A DNA stretch of 64,000 bases from Halichoerus grypus (taxonomy: Eukaryota > Chordata > Mammalia > Carnivora > Phocidae). Of the stretch, positions 1-11,639 are shown piece by piece (the first letter of the stretch is position 1; the number at the start of each line of letters is the position of its first letter). Position numbers and translations under genes: made by a program. Location of the stretch: the NCBI RefSeq assembly GCF_964656455.1, contig NC_135718.1, positions 54,961,008 to 55,025,007 on the forward strand, given 5' to 3'. Below the pieces are notes generated by a model, which did no database searches, had not been told where the DNA came from, and worked only from the letters and a program-made list of their open reading frames with translations.

Positions 1-195
1 ACTCTGTCATCCCAGGGTTGCTGTGGGTGGTGACAGCTCCCTGCTCCGAACCCAGGGTTCCTGCGTGATCCCTTGAGGTTCCCCTACAGCTCCCTATACC
101 TTTGTAAACAGCTCCTTGCAAATAAAGCCTCCATGATTATCCTAATTTGAGGGTGCCATCTGTTCCCGGTTGAGGCCCTGACTGATGCTCTTTGT
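1..195 (+). mobile_element. LTR-like 3' portion (ERVL/MLT2-like), cut by window edge
   Basis: An AATAAA at 124-129 is followed by a stretch ending in CATCTGTTCCCGGTTGAGG and CCCTGACTGATG. This resembles the 3' part of old ERVL-type LTRs (MLT2-like). The 5' part is outside the window. The family assignment is from memory and tentative. Confidence 0.35.
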
Positions 196-204
196 GACTT
201 ATTA

Positions 205-412
205 GCTCTGTAAGCATGGGTAGGTTGTTGAATGGCTCTGTGCCTCGGTTTCCCTCTTGGTATTGTGGAATAATAACAGTAAAGGCTCTACCTCATAGTG
301 CTCCTGTGAAGATTGACTGAGTTCATCCATGCACAGCCCTGGGGGTCGCTACAGCCCCAGCACCATCCAACACAGGACCTGGCCCATAGTGGTAGGTGTT
401 CAAAACTACGCA
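205..412 (+). repeat. MIR fragment (+)
   Basis: It contains the MIR core words CTGTGCCTCGGTTTCCCTC and ACCTCATAGTGCTCCTGTGA, and then a CTGGCCCATAGTGGTAGGTG end, in MIR order. Confidence 0.6.
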
Positions 413-448
413 CTGAGCGGGTGAATGAGCGACTTCCCACCACCTGGT

Positions 449-855
449 TGGCGGAATAATGACCCCCCAGAGGTGTCCACGTCCTAGTTCATGCAGCCTA
501 TGTTACCTTACGTGGCAAAAGAGGCTTTGTGGATGTGAATCAGCTGAGGACCTGGACGTGGAGACAGATCCTGGGTTAAGTGGGAGGGGCGTGGATGTCC
601 ACGAGGAGGCAGGAGGGCCCCGAGAAGGAGATGTGATGGTAGAAGCAGAGATTGGAGCAGTATGGCCACAAACATCTAGAAGCCAGGAAGGTCAAGGCAC
701 GGATTCTCCCCTGGAGCCTCCAGACCATACATAGCTCCGCACCATCTTTTAGTCCTCTGAGACCGATCGTGGTCTTCTGAGCTCCAGAACTGTAAGATGA
801 GAAGTGTGTGTTGTTTTATGTCATCTAGTTTGTAGTCATTTATTACAGCAGAGTG
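449..855 (+). mobile_element. MaLR (MLT1-like) LTR remnant
   Basis: The sequence opens with an ATAATGACCCCCCAGAGGTG-type block and continues through ACCTTACGTGGCAAAAGAGG. It also has CAGAAGCAGAGATTGGAG and ends CCAGAACTGTAAGATGAGA plus a TTTATTACAGCAG terminus. That order fits an old MaLR LTR in plus orientation. Open frames crossing it are by-products of GC content. Confidence 0.5.
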
Positions 856-1261
856 GCAGGGGGCTCCTGCCTCAGTATCCCCACTGTGCTTGCTTTTCCT
901 GTTCTCCCACTCAACCTCACTGTGGAGCCCGGACTGTGCCACAAAGGGGAAGCCTTCTCCAAAGAAACACCATGCTCCGCTCTCTGCTACCGTCTTTCCC
1001 TCAGCAACCCCCAACGTTTGAGCCCTCCTGTGGCGCACAAGCTAAACGCAGGTGGAGCTCAGACCCCCAGCAGGAGGTTGAACTGTCCCCGTGGAGCAGA
1101 ACCACAGACCTGCTTTTCTTCTCCAGGGCAGCCCAGAGCTGGGGTGCCGGAGGGATGCAGCCGGCTGTCCTTAGAACGTCTAGGCAAGCGTGCCTTGCTC
1201 CAGGAGGATCCTTGGCAACAGAAGAGCTGTTTCTTTGCTCTCTTACTGCATGTCAAAGCAC

Positions 1262-1660
1262 CCTAAGGTTAAGTGGTTTCAAACAACAGTGTGCTAGTCC
1301 CTCAAGCTCTGGGGGTCAGCTGGTCTCTGCTGGGCGGTTCTGGTTGATGTCGTGCAGACTGAGGTTACCTGTCTGGGGAGGGAGGTCCCTCAGCCGCCAG
1401 GGCCTCGCTCCCTGTGGGCTTGGATCTGCTTGGACTTCCTCACGGCACAGTGGCTGGACTCCCAGAGCAAGGAAGTGGGTAGTGCCCAGCTGGATGTCCC
1501 GGAACACCACTTCTGCTGCGTTCCATGGGTCAGAGTGGTCGCGGGGCCAGCCCAAGGTCAAGAGGTGGGAACTAGGTTCCACCTCTTGATGGGAGTTGCT
1601 GCAAAGTCTAGTCCAAAAGGCCTGAAGGACGGGAGATAATGCTGGGCCATCTGTGGATGG
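1262..1660 (-). mobile_element. Old LTR/MaLR-like remnant (minus)
   Basis: It starts with AAGTGGTTTCAAACAACAG and runs through CTGGGCGGTTCTGGTTGA and a CTTGGACTTCCTCACGGCA block. It ends with CCACCTCTTGATGGGAG and GGGCCATCTGTGG. This is a familiar mammalian interspersed-repeat order in reverse orientation, but I cannot fix the exact family. Confidence 0.4.
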
Positions 1661-1794
1661 CTTTCGGAGTTTCTTAGCCGGGCCTCTGATGGATGGCACC
1701 TTCTGTCATTCCTTATTCACTCAGCTGTCTGTGGCCACTCTTTGCCAGCCACTGTGCTAGGAACTGGGAGGAACTGGTTTACCACTGGGTCTGA

Positions 1795-1912
1795 AAACCT
1801 GGCCCTGGCATTTCCCAGCTGTGTGACCTCGGGCAAATGATTGAACCACTCTGAGCGTTCACTTTCTCATCCTAAAATGGACATAATAATAATACTCCGC
1901 AGGAAGTATATA
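1795..1912 (+). repeat. MIR fragment (+)
   Basis: AGCTGTGTGACCTCGGGCAA and TTTCTCATCCTAAAATGGAC followed by ATAATAATA match the MIR centre. Confidence 0.7.
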
Positions 1913-2384
1913 AATCTCATATGCTGTTATTTTGTTAACTTCATTTATAAATCCTTATAAACAAAACTTTGTCCTTTTTTCTGGAAAGTGACAGGAATAA
2001 ATCAGTTCCCTTTGGAGGGGACTCAGAGGCAGCCTGGAGAAGTGTTCCTGCCACACAAGCAGGAGAACATGTCCATCCTGCATGTCGCCAGCCCCTGGAA
2101 ACCAGCAGACCCAGGACTCACGTGCACACCTGGGGCCCTGGGATGTTGTTTGCAACTTGGCATAGGCTCGGATGCCTCAGTCCTGCAGGGCCCAAGGGAA
2201 CAATCCTCGCCCCCCGTGTGACATGGGGCTTTGCGGTTCCCCTTCTTTCCCATGTTCCAAGCTCTCCTTTGCTCCTGGCTCTGAGATTTAGAAGTGTCCA
2301 TCCCCCCTCTGCCCTTTGTACCCACTTCCCATACATTTCTCTAGTTGTTATAAGACTCTAAGGCTTCATTTGAGGTTCCTGTTA

Positions 2385-2900
2385 ATTGTTTTGAATGGGC
2401 AACGGATGCACACAGTACAGTATCCCAAGGATTAGAGAGGGAAATAGGGGTGAATAAGTCTCCCTCTTACTCCTGTCCCCAGATATCCATTTCCTCCACC
2501 CACAGGCAACTACTTACCAGTTCTAGAGATAATCTATTGCCAGTATGAGCATAAATGTATTTAATGTTGGTCACATTTACAGTGTATTATAGCCACAGGC
2601 AGACACTGGGAGAAGCACTGTGCAAGTACGAGATCATTTAAATCTTTACAACCCTGCCAGGTCAGTAGTGTTATCATCACTTTGATTCAGATGAGGAACC
2701 TGAGGCAGGGAGAGGACCAGTAACTTGCCCAAGGCCTCACAGCAAGGAAGAAGGGGTCGGGACTGCGGGTCCATGGCCAGAGCCCCTTTGTGGAGCTCCT
2801 TTGTAGAGTGTGTCCACCGTTTTGCAACTTGTCTTTTTCACTTAGCTTTTATTTTAGCAAGTGGCCCATGTTGGTACAACGAGAGTCACCTTATTCTTTT
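2385..2900 (-). mobile_element. Old L1 3' region fragment interrupted by MIR
   Basis: At 2385-2580, AATGGGCAACGGATGCACACAG and TAAGTCTCCCTCTTACTCC-type words, with a CAGTTCTAGAGATAATC motif, resemble decayed L1 3' sequence in reverse orientation. The pattern seems to resume near 2800-2900 after a MIR at 2582-2760. Confidence 0.35.
2582..2760 (-). repeat. MIR fragment (-)
   Basis: GATTCAGATGAGGAACCTGA, AGTAACTTGCCCAAGGCC and TCACAGCAAGGAAG follow MIR order on the reverse strand. Confidence 0.65.
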
Positions 2901-4023
2901 CCCGAGGCAGATGGTTAGCACTTGGCTTTAGTGAATTCCAGACCTGGTTAGAAGAGTTTTCTTTCCCCTTCCTTGTGTCCGTCCATGCAGATGTGGCTTT
3001 TGGAAACTTGACTCTTATCTCTTGGCCCCTCTGTCAGCCGTGGACAGCAGCTGTCCATGTGCCAAGCATGGGCCAATGGAAGGACAGCTGCTGCCTCACC
3101 CCAGGGGGGCCCTTGCAGGCAGCAGCATGATTGCTCATTGACGCAGGGTCACGGCCAAGGTGCTGATTGGTCCTCAGCGGGCAGATATTTTTGGAGCTAG
3201 CACATTCCCTCGATGCCTGGCTACCTAATTACAGCAGGCCAGCCTCATCTGCCCTTTCATGGAATCAGCAGGCTTCCTCTCTGCCCTGGGGTCAACCCAA
3301 GGCCTCTGAGTCAGACCTGGCGGTTGTCCAAGATGAGGATGATGCGGAAGTCATAAGAAGAACTTGGGGAAGGAGAGGTCCATTAAGCAGACACCGGGAA
3401 CCACACTTCAGCAGGGATGATAAATAAGGGAATGTCATGACGGGCTGTACTCAGGCCACAGACAATCTTGGGAGACGGATGGAATTAGGGTCTCCTCCCA
3501 GAGCCCCCCTCCATCCTGGGAGCCCAGGTTGCTGGACTCTGAACACTGGTGGAAGAGAGAGCAGAGAGGAACACGTGCAGCCCCTGCTAACACAGCCCTC
3601 TGTGTCCACGAGAGGCTGGCCAGGCCGCGGCGTTGTTGCGAAGCCACCTCGTAGAAGTGTGCCGTGGCCCCCGGGGTGAGAAGCAGGGCCAGCTGTCGCT
3701 GCAGCTGTGGGTTTCTGGAAGCTCAACACACCAGCCCATCAGGTGGCGGGGCTCTCGCCACAATTCTGTTCTTCCTCTGGCGTGGACACATCAGAGAAAA
3801 CCTTAGGCATCCAGGGTAGGGCGACATAACGTCCCAGACTTAGACAGGACTAGGGCTTCGACAGGTGTGGTGGATTCCATCCCAAGAAACCTGTGTTCTT
3901 TGCCCTCCCCTTGTGACAAGGGCCTGGGAGCTGTTGCTCCATGGTTTGGTTCCCGTTCAAAACTTACCAAGTCCATCGTGAACAACGTGGCATTCATAAA
4001 CTCAACGTAAATTCCCTAGGCCC

Positions 4024-4130
4024 AACTGGGTGTGATACGCAACTGATGAATTACTGGACACTACATCTGAAACTAATGTGTTGGCTAATTGAATTTAAAT
4101 TTTAAAAAAAAAAGGAAAAAAAATAAATAC
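4024..4130 (+). mobile_element. 5'-truncated carnivore L1 3' end inserted in older L1
   Basis: TGGGTGTGATACGCAACTGA, GACACTACATCTGAAACTAA and TTGGCTAATTGAATTTAAAT are followed by an A-rich tail, the typical end of carnivore L1 elements. Flanking copies of an ATTCYCTAGGYCCA word (about 4011 and 4130) look like a target-site duplication inside L1 ORF2. Confidence 0.65.
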
Positions 4131-4791
4131 ATTCTCTAGGTCCAGATGATTTCACTGGAGAATTCTAGCAAATGTTTAAACAAGAATTAGCATCAATTTT
4201 ACATAGTCTCTTCCAGAAAAGAGGAGAGAAGGGCGTACTTTCCAGCCCATGCTACGGAGCCAGTAATGCTTGGATTTCAAATTTAGATAAAGATGGTACA
4301 AAAAGAAAATTATCGGCCAGTGTCTCTCATGAACTAAGACACAAAAATTTTCAGCAAAACATTAGTGATCAAATACAGCAAAGTATAAAAAGAATTAAAT
4401 GCCATGACCAAGTGGGACTTAGTAATTATTCCAGATGTGCAAGTGGGATTTATTAGTTTTTCCAGATGTGTCATTTGAAAAGCGTTTGAAAAATCAGTGT
4501 TTTCTATCATATCAAAGGCTAAAGAGAAAGAATCATATGATCCTATCTGCTGACAAAGATAAAGCATTTGACCAACTAGGAATACAGGGAAAGTGCCTTA
4601 AATTGCTAAAGAACATCTATAAAAATCCTATAGCTAACATCAGACTTGATGATGAAATATTTTCTCTGTAAATTTGAGAACAAGGCAAGGATGTCTGCCC
4701 TCATCCTGAAAGTTTTAACTACTGCAGCAAGACAAGAAAAAGAAAGAAAGGCATATATATTGGAAATGAGGAAATAAAACTGCCCCAGTTT

Positions 4792-4974
4792 GGGGCGCCT
4801 GGGTGGCTCAGTCGGTTAAGTGTCAGCCTGCAGCTCAGGTCATGATCCTAGGGTCCTGGGATCGAGCCCCACATCGGGCTCCCTGCTCAGCGAGAAGCCT
4901 GCTTCTCCCTCTCCCTCTGCCCCTTTCCCCTTGCTTGTGCTCTCTCTCAAATAAATAAAATCTTTTAAAAAAAA
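4792..4974 (+). mobile_element. CAN-SINE (+)
   Basis: The head is GGGGCGCCTGGGTGGCTCAG, followed by a tRNA-like B-box region, GGGATCGAGCCCCACATCGG, a TC-rich block and an AATAAATAAAATC tail. It splits the L1 ORF2 fragment, with short AAAACTGCC / AAAACCTGCC flanks. Confidence 0.95.
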
Positions 4975-5139
4975 CCTGCCACTATTTACACACAATATGA
5001 TTGTCTGCATAGAAAACTCCAAGGAATCTACAAAAAAAACAACAAAAACCAAACGCTCCTAGAACCCATCAGCGAGTTCAGCAAGTTCCCAGGGATACAA
5101 AATCAACACACAACGTGCACACTTATTCTTGAAATGCTT

Positions 5140-5440
5140 CCGCTGGCTTCCTATCTCACGGAGAGTAAACTCACTATCTTCGCAAGGTCTCTGAGGCCCT
5201 GCCTAACCTGGTTCCGGCCCCACCTCCACCACGGCTCTTCTTTCTATCCCCTCTCCCGGCACACTGCCCCCTTCTCTGTTCCTCGGATGTGTCAAATCTT
5301 CCCTACTTTGGGGCCTTGTACCTGTGATTTCCTGATAGCTTTCCCCTGGGCTCTTTCCTTCTCACTCTTCACTCTGATCTTAAGTGCCTTCCTAGCCGTC
5401 TGAAATAATCTTACTTATTTATTTGTCTTCCCCCACACAC
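5140..5440 (+). repeat. L2 fragment (+)
   Basis: CCTAACCTGGTTCCGGCCCC, CTTCCCTACTTTGGGGCC and TGTAAGCTTGTTGAGGGGA appear in the order of the L2 3' region. Confidence 0.55.
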
Positions 5441-6839
5441 CCCAACCCCGTGTGTGTAAGCTTGTTGAGGGGAGACGCTGGTGTTCCCCGCGCCCTCCCC
5501 ACAATCACGCAGCAGCAAACCCCATGGCAGGCGCCCAGTGAGTGGGGGTCGAGTGAGGGAATGTGGGCTATTCTGGTGTCCCTGTATCTCAGTGACTTTC
5601 CCGTAAGTCACGCATCCTGCCTGCACCCACCTTCTCTTTTATTTTCCCTTTCAGTTCCTGCTTTAATGTTTGCTTTCAATTTTGTTTCCAGCAAAGGCTC
5701 CAAAATCCAAGAATTAAGTCTCATGGGTCTATACTTCCCTAACAGAAAGAATTCCATTGATTGAGTGCTTTTACTTTTCAAAGAGTATCCATTTCATGTT
5801 CAAGTGCCGGGCTGAGCGTCTGGGGGTGCTTAACAAATCCTCTGTATCGGGCAGCACGTCTGCCACTCCCAGCCCTCTGTCGGGGTGTCCTCTCTGCCCT
5901 GCTGTATTGGCCAGACGAAGGGGGCGCCCACGGACACAGGAGGAGGTGGGCTAGAACCAGGTCAGAAGCAGAGAATTGCTGAGTCTCTACTCTGAGAACA
6001 GGGACTGCAGGGTTAGGGAAGCAGTGCTGGAAAAAGAGTGGTACCCGAGCGGCCCACTTCTCTTGGGGTTCAAAGCCCGGTTTGGGAGTTGGGGGAGGAA
6101 AGTCAGATATCTGGGGGAGAGGTTGAGGTTTGACCTTGGACACATTATTTTCTCTCTCTGCAAACTGGGGCTCATAGGTTATGAGAAAATGAACATGCTG
6201 ATTGCAGGGAAACCCCGAGAACAAGCACCTAGAATATAGCAGTGCTCAAGAGCTGTTAGCTGTTAGATTTTATCAGCCCCAGACCCCGTGAGCTGAACTT
6301 TTGGTGTCCAGCACGAGAGCTCTTTCCTAGAATCCCTCCCCCACTCCAGCCTAGCACCTCAACACTTAGCCAAGGCAGCAGGGCCCGATTCACCCAAGGG
6401 GGCTGACACTGCCTCACCAGACCACCTCCGGGCCCCCTTGGAAGCTCAGCAATGGAAAGCCTCTCCTTCCATCCCAGCTTCAATGCAGCCCCTTTGATGA
6501 GCTTAATGCCATTAAGGACCGGACCGCCAAGGGTGCAAGATCTGCCTGCCCAGCCCAGCTGGATCTTCCTCCCTCGACTCCCTCACTCCCTCATTGCCTC
6601 GTGCTTTTCAGAAAAGCTTCTGAGCTGTGAGAGAGGCTACCTTTTAGGCAGATCCAGCCTCTCCTCTTCAAGCTGAGCCTTTCCTCAGATCCTGCCGCTA
6701 AAGGAAGGCCAGACTTGAGAGAGCAGCCTTCCCTGGGGAGCAGGAGGCTGGGGCCAGGCTGATTGTGTTTCCACAAGTTTCTTAATCTTTAGTGCTGAGA
6801 TCTCCAGAGGATGCACTAAGCAATGACTTGGAAAGCTGC

Positions 6840-7280
6840 CTAAGCTCTGTTGAGTGAAAAAGGCCAATCTCAAACGAGTGTATAGTCTATCATTGCATTT
6901 TTTAAAAAGATTGATTGATTGATTTCGGGTGGGGGGAGGGCAGAGGGAGAGGAGAGGCAGACTCCCTGCTGACATGAGGCTCCATCTCCCAGGAGATCAC
7001 GACCTGAATCAGAGTCAAAACCAAGAGCCCCAGGTGCCCCTGCATTTTTTTGTTTTTTTTGTTTTTTTGTTTTTTAAAAAAAAAACATCTATCCATCCAT
7101 CCGTTAGTATATACATAAAAAAAAATATGGAAGAATGAATAGCAAACAACTCCGGTACTCTCTAGGGGTGGAAATACATGGGATTTTCATTTTCCTCTGC
7201 TCCATGTTTTTGTGATGTCTATATTTTTACCATGAGCACACACCGCTTTTGTAAGCAGAAAATGCATCTGAAGTTGAGCA
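6840..7280 (+). mobile_element. Old L1/HAL1-type 3' end split by a SINE
   Basis: After the SINE, the sequence around 7160-7260 (GGGGTGGAAATACATGGG, CATGTTTTTGTGATGTC, ACCATGAGCACACACCGC, TAAGCAGAAAA) resembles the end of an ancient L1-like element. Confidence 0.4.
6904..7040 (-). mobile_element. CAN-SINE (-), short
   Basis: AAAAAGATTGATTGATTGAT leads into a GA-rich block. TGACATGAGGCTCCATCTCC follows, and the inverted head ends CCCAGGTGCCCC. The flanks TGCATTTTTT (6894-6903 and 7041-7050) form a 10 bp target-site duplication. Confidence 0.85.
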
Positions 7281-8237
7281 AACCGTATCAGTCAGGATGG
7301 GCCAGCTTCACATCAGGAACAAATAATCCCAGACCTCTGGCTGAAACAACAAAATGTTGTAGTTACAGTTGGGATAGCATTTGGTTTCTGTGACAGGTAT
7401 CAGCACCTCCCAGTGCTAGGCTACCTGCTGCCTTCAGTGACGATTGAGGGCTGGACCGTGACTTGTCTTGAGCATCATGATGGCACAGACAGGGTCTATG
7501 TACAGATGCTCCCCGTGTTCCTTGAGATTCACAGATAAGGGAAGGGGGAAATGGAAGACCGCCCCCTTTCCTCAGGGAAGGGGGAGGCATCCAGACACCA
7601 AGATGGGGCCAGGGCTGGGTAGAGCCGAGGGGGAGCAGAGTCCCAGGAAGGCTGAAGACACTTCCACTGGAAGCAGAAAGCTTGGTTGGCACATGCTCAG
7701 GACGGAAGAGCAATGCGAGCCAGCCGCACTCTGCTGAGGAGCCGTGCCGGGATCAGCCAGGGGCCTCTCCAGAGCCAGGGAGCGGGAAAGCTTTTCATCT
7801 AACTGATGTCGTTTTAATAAATGCTCAGTGTGTCCTGCCAAGTCTCTTTCCTGCTGTTCAGTAGCTTTTCTCTACGTCTCTATCTCGCCCCCGCTATGAC
7901 TCAAGGGCTCTGCATATCTCCTTCCCTCACATGCTCTTAGAATGAATATCATCCAGAGGCTTTTGCAGAATCACCACCCCTTCTCTTCAGGCTTGGGGAG
8001 GAGCAGGACAGGAACCCTCCCTGCTCTGCTCGGAATGCTCAACACACGTTTCTTGAGCCTGGCCTGAACTACGGAACAGTAGATGCAAAGAGCTGCCCCT
8101 CATCAAACGCCTGCTCTCTCCAGTTCCCGGTCACCCTGGGCAGCGGGCCACCATGCTTCTATGGTCTGGGTTTTCTGGACCGTAAAATGATTTATGTCCT
8201 TTCTCTTTCCTACACCTTTGGCAAGGACAGAGTTAAA

Positions 8238-8660
8238 TGTGTATTGAGCACCTACTATATGCCAGGCGCTGTACACGTATCAGCTCCTTCAATTTTCCTA
8301 GCACCTCAGAGGTTTTATCTCTTTTCTTTTCTTTTTTATTTTTTTTTTAGAGATTTTATTTATTTATTTGACACAGAGAGAGAAAGCACAAGTAGGCAGA
8401 GCAGCTGGCAGAGAGAGAGGGAGAAGCAGGCTCTCCACTGAGCCGGGAGCCGGACGTGGGGCTCGATCCCAGGACCCGGGGATCACAACCCAAGCCGAAG
8501 GCAGCCGCTTAACCCACTGAGCCACCCAGGCGCCCCTCATCTCTTTTCTTTTAGAGATGAAAGAAACGACTCAGAGAGGTTTGGTGATTTACCCAACATC
8601 ACACAGCTTGGGAGTGGGGCAGCTAAAATCTGATACTGGATCTGTCTAGCTCCAAAAACC
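8238..8660 (-). repeat. MIR (-) split by a CAN-SINE
   Basis: The left part has GAGCACCTACTATATGCCAG. The right part has GAAACGACTCAGAGAGGTTT and ACCCAACATCACACAGCTTG. The two parts are collinear in MIR and separated by the SINE at 8331-8538. Confidence 0.75.
8331..8538 (-). mobile_element. CAN-SINE (-) with perfect 14 bp target duplication
   Basis: There is a T-rich tail, AGATTTTATTTATTTATTTG, a GA-rich block, GGGGCTCGATCCCAGGACCC and the inverted head GCCACCCAGGCGCCCC. ATCTCTTTTCTTTT occurs on both sides (8317-8330 and 8539-8552). Confidence 0.95.
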
Positions 8661-9164
8661 CCATGGGCTGCCTCCAAAAGGGTGGGCGAAGGACTTAATA
8701 AGCAGAGTGCAGAAAATGATGGCTCTGAGATTGGAGAGGCTCAGAGCCTGACAGACCCATGAAAGACTTAACTCTTCAAAGCTTTACATAATGTCAAGTC
8801 CCTACATGTTGAGGGCCTAGGTTATCAGAAGGCCAAGACTGCTCTGTCACCCAGCATGGTTAATTAAAAAGTACAAGCCCAACAAGGCATTCCTGCCTCC
8901 AGGAAGGTTTGCTCAAGAACCACTCTGAACAGCAGGCTCTTCTTCCTAAGCTCTTTTGACCCTCGTGACTTTCTATTTTGACTCCATTTGGTTGGACCCC
9001 ATTCTGGAAAGGGCAGCACTCATTCCTATCAAATTACAGATGGATTGCTCACATTCACACGCACCATGATTCGGGGTTAGCCCCGTGCCAGGCTGGGAGC
9101 AGTGGGAAGAATTTGGGATGTTTGTGATCAAGTCAGCCTATGCCACCCTTGTTCCTTATTTGTC

Positions 9165-9262
9165 AAGTCATTCTGGAGCACCCTCTGTCTCAGGCCTTGT
9201 GCTGGGCACCCAGGATACGAGGATGAACCTCACTGGTCCTGGCCCTCAAGGGGCTTCTGGTC
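9165..9262 (-). repeat. L2 3' fragment (-)
   Basis: GAGCACCCTCTGTCTCAGGC, TTGTGCTGGGCACCCAGGAT and GGCCCTCAAGGGGCTTCTGG match the reverse complement of the L2 3' end. Confidence 0.6.
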
Positions 9263-10639
9263 TGGCCTTGGGTCTTAGTTTGGTAACATGGCTTCAACCT
9301 TTTTCCTCGGAGCTCAACTCCGACTTGTTCTAACACCTTTCTTGGACCTTTCCCAGAGCATCGCCGTCCTCTTCGCTGGGCCCTGCCAACATTGCCCACG
9401 TGCTTGCCTGGGGTTCTCACACCTCACACGGCCAGCTCTGCCTAGTTTCCCATTGGCTCTTCCTTTGGCTCCTGCCCTCTCTCCCTGGCCCAGCAGTACC
9501 TGGTTACCCCCAGTGGTGGAGGACTGCCTCTCTGGCCTGGGCTCTATCTACGAGACTTTGGAGCTGGACCACATACGCACCCACTGTCCATCCTCAGCAC
9601 GATTCCCCCAAACCTGGATGTAAGCAGCAAGTGCCCATCACCCTGTGAGCCTGTTTGAGGTGCAGGCAAGAAAGCCCCTCTGGTCATTCTGGGTATCTCT
9701 GTTCAAGGATGTCGTGGCCCCTAAGCCAGCCTCAAGAATGATGTCAAACTTGCTACCCTGAGTGGGGGGAAAGATGCTGAGTGCTTGCTAGACTGGCCAT
9801 GACCCTCGGGGTTTGCGTCCAGGGCACTGGGCAGAGCCTTCTGCACCCCACTTTCCCAGACTAGATGGTCTGTCTCCACCAGCCCTGAGCAGCAGAGATA
9901 GCAGGCAGGGGAGGCTCCTGCCAGTCAGGGCTGCTTCCTCGGGACCCCTACAGTGGGAGCAGACTGCTGGGGACAGAGTGCTCTGTCAGGCCATTGAGCC
10001 CCCCAGGGACCACCCTCCTATCAGCTTTCATGGCCCCATTGGCCCTGACTATTCTAGCTGCCTGTGGAGGCAAGCTCCTAAAAGGCTCTCAGACGCTGTC
10101 TGCAGTGGTGGGTGCTTCTCACAGTTCCAGGCCACTTTGGGGCTGTCATAAGACTCAGGCCCAAAATGGTTTCATAAAAGGCTCTTTTTTTTTTTTTTTT
10201 AATAGCAATTCAGAACATGTCAAAAATTGAGGATAACAAAACCAAGAAAGGGGAGATTCTCTTCTCCACCCCTGCAGCAGTTACCCTGGTCACCCCCGAG
10301 CTGGGGTGTCAAGGGACAGGGCCAACAGATGGTGGGACCCCTGCAAGCTCACGTGCTGTGCAGCTGTGATGCTGAGCTGTGCTTCTCAGCTCCCCACTGC
10401 TCGGTGCCTCAGACACCTGCTCCCCAAAGGCCTCAGGACTCTGCGAGCATATCCGAAGCAGCAGAGGACCGTCTTGTGTTCACTATAGCTTCGGGCAAAG
10501 AGCATTCTCTTCTAAGCCCAAGTTTGGGCGGTTAGAAATACAAGCCTAGCAGGTAACTCCTTCCTAACTGGATTCCTGCTTTCAATGGGTGCCCGGCATT
10601 GTTTGCCAAATCTGTCTGCCTGTCCATCTGTCTGTCTCA

Positions 10640-10850
10640 CATAGTTGCACAGTGCTTACTGTGTGCCTAGCGTGTTCAGAGCCTTTTTCGTGTATTAATT
10701 CACTTAAAGTCACAGGAATCCTATAGAAGACTCTCGTACTGTCTTCATCTTACAGATGAAGAAACCGAGGCAAAGATACACAATTTGCCCAAGATCACGT
10801 AGTCAGGAAGTGGCAGAGTCTGACTCAGAACCCACAGACACCAGACCCCA
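10640..10850 (-). repeat. MIR fragment (-)
   Basis: TTACTGTGTGCCTAGCGTG, TTACAGATGAAGAAACCGAG and TTTGCCCAAGATCACGTAG are followed by a GGAAGTGGCAGAGTCTG end. Confidence 0.75.
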
Positions 10851-11639
10851 CAGCCTGGCTTGGTCACACCCATACCATATGGCCTCCCCTGTCTATGTGG
10901 GGCCATGCCCCAGTCTCATCTGTGTGACCCAGCAGGCGAGATCTGCTGGGGGAATGCGGCAGGTTCCAGGAGGGGAGGATCCAGAGCCCAGCCGTGAGGA
11001 GGCCTTCCTAGAGTTGGCATTCCTGACCATGGGAATGAAAACAAACCCGGGGACAGTTGACATCTGCCACCTCCCCATTATAACACCGACTGGCACCTGC
11101 CACCGAGCTCAGCAAATGGCGCTGTGCCCTCAAAACTGCCCTCTTCATCACCAGCAGCTGCCTTGTGGAGGCCAGACAGGCTCCCTAAGGGGCCCGTGGC
11201 CGGCCCCACTGGCAGATGGCCTGTGAACTGGGGACTTGGGGGTGCGGCGGCCGCCAGATTACACAGAGTGTGGCAGGCACATTCTCAGAAAATGAGGGCT
11301 CAGGGAAATGCACCAAACAGGAACCAAACAGCCAGGAAAATTGGGCCAATTCTCCTCTGAGAACAAATGTCGGTTCCAGGCAAGTGGCTTCTGAGAGCCT
11401 GTGGGAGGCAGCCACCCCCTGCCCTCCACAACCCCCTCCGCTGGTGTAAATGCGCCGGGCGCCCAGATTCCTCAACCGGCAGCAGCTGCCAGTGAGAATT
11501 GAATAACATTATTCTTACGGAAAGTAATAACTTTTCCCATTTTCATGTAATAAAAAAGAACGACTCAATTTAAGGATAAACAGCGTATCGTGGAATAGAA
11601 GTTTGGCAAAATTGTGAGGGTGATGCTCCGATTCCTTTG

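Larger units (their letters stand above)
3985..5120 (+). pseudogene. Decayed L1 ORF2 (reverse transcriptase) fragment with nested insertions
   Basis: Between 4133 and 4680, and again from 4975 to 5120, the plus strand resembles L1 ORF2. Translated pieces include a KQELASILHSLFQK-like block, a QSIKRIKCHDQVG-like block and a DKDKAFDQLGIQGKCLK-like block, as in the fingers and palm of the L1 reverse transcriptase. Stops and frame changes break it into several frames, and the downstream FADD active-site region is degraded around 4975-5010. It carries a separate L1 tail at about 4024-4130 and a CAN-SINE at 4792-4974. It cannot encode a protein. Confidence 0.75.

Noticed and set aside
804..1589. 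261-codon open frame near the left edge
   Set aside because: It starts in a MaLR-like LTR end and runs into another old LTR-like remnant. There is no protein signature.
4172..4671. Reverse-transcriptase-like open frames as a possible active element
   Set aside because: The L1 ORF2 is broken by stops, frame changes, deletions and nested insertions, so it is a fossil.
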